A stretch of DNA of 64,000 nt from NCBI GenBank assembly GCA_023101725.1, contig JALJCO010008621.1, positions 1,843,001-1,907,000 on the forward strand, written 5' to 3'. Below are positions 11,995-22,595 of this stretch, piece by piece. The notes below the pieces were generated by a model that saw only the letters and a program-made list of their open reading frames with translations, was not told the DNA's origin and did no database searches. Positions within the stretch are counted from its first letter, which is position 1, and each line of letters starts with the position of its first letter. Position numbers and translations under genes: made by a program. This stretch comes from Atherinomorus stipes (Eukaryota > Chordata > Actinopteri > Atheriniformes > Atherinidae).

Positions 11995-13854
11995 TGTAAA
12001 GCACTAACCAGAAATCTTAACATTTTTTAAAGATGCTGAAAATTGCTTTTCTTTTTTCTTTCTCTCATCACTGAAAGATAAGAATCTACAAATAAAATCC
12101 AGATAAAATGTTGGAAAAAAAATATGATCAAGAATAGACTAAAACAAAGTCTGTTTTGTCCTCCCAGTAAGAACAAAGAAGAAGAAGAAATTACTGCATC
12201 ACAGCTATTTCTCTGTGTTTATGTGAAATTAGGACCTTAAACAGGTTTTGAATTATGACAAGGTCAGTAGTCAGGTACACTATCAGCGTGTAACGGGAAC
12301 CAGAAATATATCATTAATATCCGATATGCAGCATATGGTCTGCAGGAATCTGACGAGTTACAGCACAGCTGTCCCCTGCTTGACCAAAGTGATGCATGAA
12401 TGGGACATTTATTTGACCAAATGTTCCTGAAACAGATTGATACCACCTCAGTAAGACTGGAAGAGACTCAAGCTCACAAGAGTGTGGGTTCATGAGGCAT
12501 TCAGCTGACTAAGTAAGGACATTAGGTGAAAGTGTGGAAGATATTAGAGTGTTTGCAGAAACAGCCGTTAGCTGAGACTTAATGACAATGAGTGAAGCTG
12601 AGAGAAATGAGCTGTAAAATTTCGCTGATCATGCACGCCTGAAACCCCATCAGCAGGTCTTCCGCACAGCATCAGCACATAGTTTTCAAAGACAACATCT
12701 CACAGTAACCAGAACAGGATGAGGCAAATTCAGTGCTGGAGGGAAAACGCAAAGAGGATGGAGAAGGTGGAGGTCACAGGAAAATGCAAATATGGACATG
12801 CCATATGGGGACACAGCTGACAGGTGAAAAGGAAATCGCAGGAATGATAGTAGTGAACATGAGCATGAGACAGAAGAGATCCAGTCTAGCAGAAATAGGA
12901 CAGAAATAAAATCAAAAGTACTCTGCAGCACAGGGCTGAGGGAGACATTTGAGGAGAAGGCAAGTTGAAAGAATGAGCCAGGCTCACTGAGGAGGAATAC
13001 TCGGACTGATAGACAGGGATGTGACATGAGCAGTGCAGACAGGGGCGCGAAAGATGGACACTGAGACAGAAAGCACAACAGTGTGAAGGAGGATGAATAA
13101 TGTGGGAGGTGGCGGTAGATGTGTTTACAGCCTCTCCATTCCTCAGCTGTACGCCTTCTATCCTGACAGGGACAGCCACAACAGTAGCTTGTGAAGACAC
13201 ATTCCTGCTAAGATACACAAACAAGTCAGCTAAAACAGGGCAAGCAGCAGCAGCGTAAGACTGAACCCCAAGGCCTGACAGCAGCTGGATTCTCTGCCGT
13301 CCCTTGGGAAGCGGAGCTACACAAAGGACTGTCCTGCTGGTGACCTGGAGAAGGCGCAACAGCCTGAGGGGGATGATAGGAGAAAAGCACATCAAAGAGA
13401 GGGAGCAGGTTGCTGTAATGCCGGGTAATGCCTACACCTGAGAAAATGACAAATGTTACATAATACAAAAAAAAAATTGCTACAAATTCATGTGACTTTG
13501 ACACACGGCTCTGTTGCCTTCACTCCTCCTGTTCTTGTTTTTGTACAACATACATATATGCACAGTCACACACACTCCCCCAAGGCACTGTTGTTCTCCA
13601 TTACTCAAACATCTGATTTAACCAGATATGAGAGCATGAGTCCTTGAATTTACTATGTCGACATATACATCAGTGGAGGCTGAAAATTCAGGGAATTTGT
13701 TTGAAAATAACCTACATTTCTGCATCATCACTACTCATATCATCATAAAGCAAAGTAGGACAAGAGAACCCAGCTGAGCAAATTAGATAATCTTTTCTGC
13801 ATTTGATTAATAAATATTAAACGTCTGTGACAGGCCTGTAGACCCCGTACACAG
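11995..13854. other. intergenic sequence, no gene recognised
   Basis: Open frames here are short and lack flanking splice signals or recognisable domains. No RNA gene seen. Confidence 0.6.
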
Positions 13855-15270
13855 ACTGTAGGATTAGAGCCAGATGTTTTCAATCAATATGATGACAGTC
13901 ATGCTGGACTGAGTAGTCAATTTTATTTCGTAGAAATCTGAAGCAAATAACATATTTACGTGTGTGTAGAGAAACATCAAAGCTTGAACAAAACACATTC
14001 CTGAGGATTTAAAATAGATTTGTTGACTGTCTTCAAGCTGGAAAAGGTTAGAAAACCAACTCCAAAGTGTTTGGACTCCACCATCTACTGTACAGTCAGA
14101 CACAGATTGTGTAATAGCCTGCAAGGTCACAAAGAAAGCCAGTGTAACTTTCAGGTAACAAAAGGCCTCTCTTTATCGGACTGCGCTATCATGGGAATAT
14201 TAACCAACAATAATGAGCAAAGAAAGGTTCCTAAAGGAATGCTGCTTCTCTTCTTCTTCAGAAGGAATATTGTATGTTTGCACTGCATTGTACAAGACTT
14301 TATCAGTGAAACATGACAGTTGCATCATGGTTTGGGCCTGTTTAGCTGCAAACAGGATCAAGATGTGATGCCATCATTTCTGACAAAATATACATCATAT
14401 CTACACAATTTAAAGAAAAATTTCTAGACATTTGTCTGTTGAGAGGAAGTGGTGCATGCAGCAAGACAAAGCACAAATCATTCTAGCAAAGAATGGTTAA
14501 AGGTACAGTATGTAAGAGTTACTGTCATCTAGTGGTAAAGATGGGTATTTGAAAGAAAAGATGTTTCCTCTCAAATGACTTTATATTCCAAGCACTGTTC
14601 TGAATGTGAGGTGGCTGTTAGGGGCTAAAATTCTCTCAGACATAAATTATTTTTCATCTGAGTGGATCCAGTGGTCTCAGGTGTAGCTATGACTGCACTG
14701 CAGATAACTTTTTAATGTCTTTTAAGGCACTACTTATCCCAAACAGTGCTCTAACTCCCATTAAATAAAGCTGGTACAGCAGTTTTAAAGTTCAGGGGAT
14801 TCTCACTTCATTCACATAGTTTTGTCCATTCAGGGACACCATAGTAAAAATGGCGGCATAAATATGGCAACCTCCATGTATGTGCACCCCCAGCAAGTTG
14901 ATATAAATGACTCATTCTAAGAAAATAAACATATTACAGCCATTCCAGTGAGTGATTTCACATCAATAGAAACACCTTTTGGATTATATATTAAAGTTTT
15001 CTGCCATTGATCTTTGTTTTTTTTTTTTAACGCACTGTACCTTTAAATAAAATCTTTTTAAATGGCCGTGTCAAAACAAAGCCATAACTTTCATGCCATA
15101 GATTTTCTGTGAAAAAATGCGAGGAAACATTAAGATCCCAGGGTGGAAGCTCCCTCAACAAGTAAGATAAGTTAACATAAGTTTATCTTTTTGTATTTAA
15201 GGTGACTTTGTTTAGTTTCTTTTAAAAAATTCTATCTAAGGAGTTCACAAACTTTTATGCTTTGCTGTAG
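13855..15270 (+). pseudogene. decayed Tc1/mariner-like transposon
   Basis: Several stretches recall fish Tc1 transposase genes, in order on the plus strand. Examples are the DNA-binding region near 14036-14110 (ctggaaaaggttagaaaacc, then aagtgtttggactccaccat), a block near 14205 (aaccaacaataatgagc), the catalytic-region stretch near 14323 (gcatcatggtttgggcctg), gcagcaagacaaagcacaaa near 14459, and a terminal-repeat-like end near 15240-15270 (gagttcacaaactttta). The frame is broken repeatedly, and the copy is interrupted by a TTAA-flanked MITE at 14501-15042. Element limits are approximate. The family call rests on remembered Tc1 patterns, not a search. Confidence 0.6.
14497..15046. mobile_element. 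TTAA-flanked MITE, copy 2, inserted in Tc1 relic
   Basis: The 542-bp element 14501-15042 begins AGGTACAGT and ends ACTGTACCT, perfect inverted 9-mers, with TTAA on each side (14497-14500 and 15043-15046). If it is removed, gaatggTTAAataaaatc becomes continuous, as expected within the Tc1-like sequence. It has no coding capacity. Confidence 0.8.
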
Positions 15271-15599
15271 AGGAAACTTTAAAAGCTTAAACATGCAGGA
15301 ACCTTAAGGACATGCCTCTGAAATCTCTTTTCTGGGCCTACGTTTAGAGGATGCATTCATACACAAAGGCCATCACACAGAGGACGTGTTAACGACTGTG
15401 ACACTATTCTGCACCACTGAAAGCAAGAAATTTGGTTATTCAGCTACTTTCTGATTTAGATTCCAGTTTAAGACACCCTGTAGGGAGAAGTGCACTGAAA
15501 CAGACACAAGCACTGCACAAAGGCGCCACAAATGACATCAAAGCCTTTGAGTGGCACAACACTCAAGAGATGCATGTGGATGATTCATAACGGATGTGC

Positions 15600-15634
<35 letters not shown>

Positions 15635-16917
15635 AGCGGCTGTTGTGTACACATGCCAAGGGAACTCTTGAGATCTTAAGAACTGGCCTCTGTGTGCATC
15701 TGACAGCTAAGTGACACTGGTGTTAGCATACCAAAGCCTTGTGTTTCCCAGACTCCATTAAGCTGTGGCTGCACCGGCTGGGCTCCTGTGCTTCTGCCAA
15801 GCTTCTCTTTCTCATACACACTGAATCTACTGTTACATAGCAGCAGGGAGACAGGTGCGGCTTTTTGTGCACATTTCGGAATATGAATCATCATGGCAAT
15901 TAGTCATCGTTTTCCTTATGTTTTGTTAAGTAGACCAATGATGCACAAACTCTGTTTAATACACTCAAGTCTCATGTAGATGTCCCATCCCTGCCATTTA
16001 GCATTTCCTCTTCTCAGAGCGTAATTAAATCATCAGCTGTCACTTCCGTTAACCGGAGGGAGATGCGCATCTAATGTGCTAAATGCCACAGGGCTGGAGC
16101 TGCTCTGATTCAATGAATCTTAAGTGAGCTCTGGTGGAAAGCATCTCACTTTGTGTTTTATTTTCTCCTAAGGGCGAGAGGCCACAAAATCCGAACAACC
16201 ACCATCTTTGTCTCGGGATCTGTCAGAGTAGTAGTGTGACAAGAGTGGGGAATGGGAAAGTTGAAGGGAGTTCACTAAATCAGAGGAGTCTGGTCCCAGA
16301 ATCCTGCAATTTTATTAGTTACAAAGTCACAAGAGCCACAGGCCTGGTGTTGGAGCCAAAAACACAAACAAAAAACCCCTCTGTTCATGGAAGAGTGCTT
16401 AAGAAGAGACGTGATGTTGCTTATATCCCAGCCAGTAGTGTATAGCCAAGTGTGTAAGCATTGAGTCTGCTAAGGTAAATTGATTAGGGAAGCCAACACA
16501 GAGACTTCTAGAAGGCACCAAAAAGCCCTAAAATAAATTTGAGCTTTGCATTTCCACACTACCACCACCTTCTATTACAGTGCTCCAGCAGAATGAATGC
16601 TTTGAAATTAAATTCTAATATTCCCACTGTGGCCGAGCTGTCACTAGCCGCTTAGGAGCTTAAATATGGTTAGTTCATGCTCTGCTTGTGAAGTGGAAAC
16701 TAAATTTCTCTTTCCAGAAGTCTGCATTTGCATGTTCACACTCTGTGCAGCAGTGTTGGTTTGACCACAGCTATTCACAACATTTAAGAAGAATTCAGAC
16801 CACACTTTCACGACTAACTGCTTCCAGGAAACCGGAGGCAGAACCCAGCACAGAAAAAAAAAAAAAAAAAACAAAAAAACCCACATGCAGAAAGACCTCA
16901 ATTTTTACAAGTTTCGT
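15271..16917. other. intergenic sequence downstream of b4galt5
   Basis: No exon or RNA gene recognised. It contains a TG microsatellite (15603-15632) and, around 16010-16100, a moderately GC-balanced block with homeobox-like and E-box-like words (gtaattaaatcatcagctg) that could be conserved non-coding DNA. That is only an inference. Confidence 0.45.
15603..15632. repeat. (TG)n microsatellite
   Basis: About 15 uninterrupted TG units. Confidence 0.95.
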
Positions 16918-16923
16918 TTTATT
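16918..16923 (-). terminator. candidate b4galt5 poly(A) signal
   Basis: AATAAA on the minus strand (TTTATT on plus). It is followed, in the minus direction, by about 50 nt and then a long U-rich tract (the A run at 16855-16880 on plus), the usual arrangement of a cleavage site and downstream element. It would end a 3' UTR of about 4.4 kb. Other hexamers could be used instead. Confidence 0.4.
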
Positions 16924-19900
16924 GGTGTACTTTGACAATAACAATGATGGTAAAAAAGAAAAACTCCATCATACAAATTTCAATAATCAAAAGATAATAT
17001 GCCAATACACTAACAGATCCACATAAGGCTGACATCAAGTTTTGACAAGTGGCTTCGAATGGCTTCAATTCAAGGAGACTTTCTCTCCTTACAATCACAA
17101 AGAAATAATTGAAATTTAGATAGTTGTATCTTCTTTTTTATATTTAACTTTCATACAAAAAAAATGATCTTGTGTGGATTTTGGAGTGGATTGTGTCGCT
17201 GGTTTGGGTGCCTGTGTTTCCTTGCATTGCAAGCGTAAGATTTTCTTGAATGTTTTTTTTTTTCTTTTTGGCTGAAAAATTCGTACATTGCAGTGGTTTT
17301 CTTGTGACCTCCACATTACCCTAGTTGCTGCTACGCTTAGAGAGAGACATCCCCACGCTGAAAGGACACTGAATTTCATCTAAAAATTGATGCCTTCGTC
17401 TGCTGTGATGTCTCTCTAACTGCCACGGCACACAGAGTACGGGGAAGGCCTGCAGGATGCAGAGGACCTCTGAGACGAGAGGGTTTTTAAAATTTGATGG
17501 GATAAGAATATATATATATAAAAGAAAAAAAAAACAAAATAACAACCCCCCCCCCAAAAAAAAGATGTTTGTGCTTGGAAGCAGTGATGTAAAACCGTTG
17601 ATGTCACTGTGTAAGCTCCACTAGCACTTAAATGGCACCAGAAAAACCCCGAGCCGACCCCGTTCCTGAAGCCTTGTTCTTTATGCTAGCATCTGTAGTG
17701 ATTTAAGACCTTATAGAACTTCTAAAACACTACACACAACAACAATATTTACAATGATCGTATCTTGATATGCACTTTTTTCAATTTAAATATTTTTGCA
17801 TATAAAAAAAATAAAAACTTGAGTGAAAAAAAAGAGAAAAAAAAAACAATAAAACAATAAACAAAACAAAAACACTGCAATAAATTAAGAAGCTTTAAGG
17901 CTGCCAGCTTTGTCAGATGCCCAAAGAATGGTCCCTTCATTTAAACTGGCACAGAACAAATCAGGACAGGTGAAACTTTGATACAATGAAGCCTTTTTAG
18001 TGAGCAGCAGTCTTGGTCTGACTGAGACCATGTACATTACATATATTTATATATATTCAAATATATAAATATAACCGGAGCAAGACTTGCCAGCATGCTC
18101 TTATCACAGACTGAAATAAAAGTATTTAAATGAAGAGTGCGCTGACAGATTTGCCCCCGTTGATCTAGTGGTCAAAACTGTCTATTAGTCACATAAAAAA
18201 GAGCATCTTTTTAAGTGCGATGTGGGCTGATGAGGTTGCTCATTGTATACTGTGGAATAATAGTGCCCATATTGACTCTGAGAGCGTTTGGATCATCCAG
18301 GAGGAAGTCTGTATATCGAGGGGGTCACTTAGTCTGAATCTTCACCTGAACACTCACACTAAAACCATTTGGCTTTTGCTATAAGTCCATCTAGCTTTTA
18401 ATTTAAAGCAATTAAATGATTGAAAATAAAAAGCAAATATACAGTGTGTCATGTAAGTGTCAACAACAAGAAAAAAAAAAAACAAAACCTGCCAGTTCAC
18501 AAGTAAGTCATGTTCATGTCAGTGCTGGTAAAAAAAAAAAAAAAAAAAAAAAAGAAAATGTAAGAACATGAAAGTTTCAATGAAGGACGGTTAGACCTCT
18601 GAAAGGTTTAGCCATTTCACTCAAACACACATGGAAAAGAAATTTAACACAAATGCTGCTACTGTCCATGACTTCCACTGGGCACCTCCAGAGTAACTAG
18701 CTAGGAGGTAAATACATGCTTCTGCTTTTAGCAATGAACTGGAGCTGTACAGCTATATACATGAATTAGCTTTGCCCGGCAGGATGAGAAGGCAGCAGGC
18801 TTACTAATCTATGGATCTTATATCTCGCTATATCTACTCAGCTTTTTATATGTAAGGATGACATAAAATGAACGAGCCAGAAAAGTCTGAAGGATATTTT
18901 GCCAGTCGATATCAGCTTCTGTGGAGTAAAAAATATCGGCTCCAGTAAGCATGTAGAGCGGGTCCCTTCTGGGAGCTCTGGAAGGTCAGCACCATTGATT
19001 ATCATTTAATATAACTGAGGTGATCAGTGAAAGACAGTGGCCACTAGCATTTTCTAACTGTGTCTCCCTCTTCCTGTGGTTGTCACACAAAATGGCCTCC
19101 TCCAACACGTCTGTTCAGAAGATTCATTTAATTAAACAGCAGGCTACAATACAGGTGCCATTCCAATTCATTCAAGCCAGCTATTTGGGTCACATCTGAA
19201 GAGGAAATTAGCATCTGAATGAAATGGAACAGCCCCATTTACACAGACCTGAACCTCACAATCCCACACAAATACACACAACCATCTTTCAGTGCATCTA
19301 ACACACCCTGCCATATGTCGCTTTCTACGTCATCACATCAACCTCAGGAAAAATAAAAACTGAACTATTAAGGAAATTAATCTGTCAAAATAAATAGAGC
19401 GAGGTCCAGCCTCTTTACTTCTTATTTCATTTGTGGGAACACGACAGTTTGTCAATCAACCACATGTCTCCCAAAAGATACTTCTTAAAAAAATGCATAC
19501 AAGGCGATTTGTGTGAAATGAAGTAGCTGCATGACTAGAGGACAGACAGTGAGGAGACTATGTCTGTATGATATCTTAAAAATGAATTACATTTACAGTA
19601 TTGGGATACTTGACCCATAAAATCAACACTGTCAAACACACACATTGAAGAAGAGCTGCTGTGCATGACCAGAGAGGCCTGTTGGTCTGTGTCAATGCAC
19701 AGTGTGAGGCTGCATGCCACCGGAAACAAACGAACAAAAAAAAAAAACTTTAACAGATCAATACCTCAAAGTTTGAACTGCACAAAGAAACTCGCAAGCC
19801 ATAGCCTGGCCACAAGTTCACAAAGCTAATCAGTGGTTTACACCCAACGGAAATAAGTATTTACTTCTGCTTTTCTCTGTGGCAATAGAGAAGCGTTTGT

Positions 19901-21370
19901 TTAGAGAGAAAAAAAAAAAGGAAAATGGAACAAAAAGCAGCCAAAGCTCAGTTGTTGAAGAGACAATTTTCACAGCACCTGGGATGGAGTAGGGCGGGCT
20001 AACAGTTTAACAAACACTACACAATCTGAAAAATAAAGCTAAAGCTTCTGTAAACACCAGTGACAGTGACAGCAATCAAGTATTCTCTACCTCCAAATCT
20101 CTTCTGTAAAAATGAAGGTGAGTAAACATTAAGGACGTGGGATCTAAAAATACACCTGCAACTATTTTTCTCTCCCTGGCCTGGATTCACGCGCTGCACG
20201 CCAAGTGAGGTCTGTCAGCGCTTCGGAGACAGTGACTCCTGCGGGTCACCCCGATAACTTTGCGCCGATGAGGAGATGCATGCAGGCCATTTGCATAGCT
20301 CACCCTCACTTGCACACAGACATGCACGCAGACAGACAGGTTCTGAAAAGGATGGCGTGTTTGCTTAGGCAAAGTGGAGCTGAATGTGAAGTTTGCATAC
20401 GCAGTCGCTCTCTCTCTGTAGTCCAATAAGGGTATGCTAGCACCCATGCTATTGCATCTGTACAGTAAGGAAGTCAGGGCTAATTTCTGCTGTCTGATAT
20501 TACAGCTTATTGCTAACAGGATGAGCATTGTACTCCAACATACAGCCACTTGCAGGCAGCCAGAACATTCAATGCAACTACGCAAACACAAACATCACAG
20601 TCTTTAAATGGTATGTTCAAAGGAGGAAACACAGATAAAGAGATGATTAAGGAATGAATATTCTCTGAACTTAGAATAAACTACTTTACATACAATATAT
20701 CATCTGCTCTTACTACCTTCGCTTGAAGATTTGGCATACCTAATTGCAGAACCAGCTGCAAGAGTCCACTCTGTCGTGTGGTGTGTGCGTGTGTGTGTGC
20801 ATGCATGTTTTCACAGATTTACTGCATTTATGAAATAAGTGCAAGAAAAAAAACAAAACAAACCAAAGCCTTGGGACCATGTAAGCAATTGTAAGTCATA
20901 CTGCTGTGTGTGTGTGTGTGCATGCGTGTGCACTTGAATGCGCATTTGTGTCCTAGTCTATTAATAATCAAGCACAAAAATGCAAGGTGGCGCAACATTA
21001 AGACAGAAAAAGAAAACGACTCAATGATTGGGTGCTGAAGGCCAAAATGGTGCAAAAGGCATGCGGAGACTAAGTGTAGATAAGCCCAGATGAAAAGAGT
21101 GATGAACTGTGGCACAAATAAGTGCAGCATTTATCCCCATTTTCTTTTATGATTTATCAAACATATTAATTTGAGTCTCCATTTCTTTCGTTCTTAATTT
21201 TTTTTTTTTTTGCATACAAACAGACAAAAGAAAAGAAAAAAGGAAAAGAAAAACAACAACAAAAAGACCGTCAACTAAAACGTCTAAAGCAGTGCTGCAA
21301 CTGGTGAGATATGGCTGATGTCCCAGAGGACTTTGATTCCCAGGTGTTTTGCAGTCCAGCTCTGCCTACG
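16918..21370 (-). other. probable b4galt5 3' UTR
   Basis: Non-coding sequence after the b4galt5 stop at 21371. It is very AT-rich on the minus strand with many T runs, and it lacks recognisable transposon ends, unlike the flanking intergenic DNA. A Pumilio-type octamer TGTAAATA occurs on the minus strand at 17746-17753. The extent is inferred from the poly(A) candidate. A and T homopolymers at 18467-18482, 18530-18553 and 21198-21211 may be length-variable. Confidence 0.45.
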
Positions 21371-21518
21371 TCAGTAGTCAGCTACGGGTGCAAGCTTTCT
21401 GCTCAAGCTGACTGTGATGTTGGTGTAGAGAGGCCTTCTGGAGATTAGGGGGGAGTAGTTTAAGTTGTTAAGACCATCCACTTTCTGTCTCTCCTTTGAG
21501 TGACGTAGTAGACTATAC
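21371..21518 (-). CDS. b4galt5: b4galt5 exon 9, C terminus and stop
   Basis: Encodes YSLLRHSKERQKVDGLNNLN, then YSPLISRRPLYTNITVSLSR and KLAPVADY followed by TGA (21373-21371). The ending resembles the family's TNITVNL...APV/NEY terminus. The minus-strand acceptor is ttgcag. Confidence 0.94.
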
Positions 21519-22553
21519 CTGCAAGGACAAATAATCAATCAGAAGAGGAGAGGGCAGGGAATTCAAAGCATTTGAGCGCTGAAAAACAATAGAAGGGACT
21601 AAGGTTTGATCCTGACTTGAAGGGTGATGCTGTCTGTTAAGAAAGCAGGAGCTCAATTATATATTTATTTCCATGGCGTGACATAAATGTGTAACATCTA
21701 CTGTTAAAAGTCAGTTTGTAGTACTAAGTAATGGTTTATTTTCTACCAAATCACACACAAATCAAAGAAACATTAATTCCTGCGGCTGTTTTAAGTTGCT
21801 TAAGAATTCAGCGCTAAAGCATACAAGCACATCACATGCAAAGTCTTTAAAAGAGTTGAAATTCTCTCAAAGTCACCATTCTGGCTTTTCATGTGACTGG
21901 CTTACATCACATGAGTCTAAGCCTTGTTGCAATTATCAGCTCCCTCTTTTGACCAAAGGCTTGTGGGTGTGTTTTTGTCTGTGTGAATGAGCTGTGCATA
22001 CATGGACACTGACCTTCCCAGGAACTGCACTTCCCCACGATGGTGATGTGGAATTGACATGTAGCGTCCCTGCTCGCCATGCGGTCGACTTACTGTGTAA
22101 TTGGCAAACCGCACCCTGCACAAACACATTTAATGGTTTGTAATCCACTGTGTACACAATTTAGAAGAGGAGGCATTGCACTAAAGAGCCCTGTGGTGAC
22201 ATTTTTAATAAAAGAAGCGCTATCATATTACGAGTTGTTCATAAAAATGCTTGCACATGCAATCGCAGTAAATGACTAGAAAAGGGGGACTCCATATTAC
22301 AGTTAGAAAAAGATGCAGAAGTCAGTCTGTTAGTGGTGGGAGAGCATATTGGAAGCCCTGTATGTGTGCAGCTGCCTGTGAGCTGTGTAGGTGGGGAAAT
22401 GCTGTAAGCAAAAAGCAAATGGAGGAAAAAAAAACAAAACAAAACACAAAAGCCTGCTATGTGCCAACTGGCCTAACTCATCTCGTGAGTACGCCTAAAG
22501 TCAACAATGCAGTCAGCCCCGTGCTGCAGCTCTGTCAGGCAGACTGCTGTTGG

Positions 22554-22595
<42 letters not shown>

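Noticed and set aside
12686..13395. Overlapping minus-strand open frames of 130 and 169 codons
   Set aside because: Composition looks random (Ser/Leu/Cys-rich), no domain is recognisable, and no splice context or start context is convincing.
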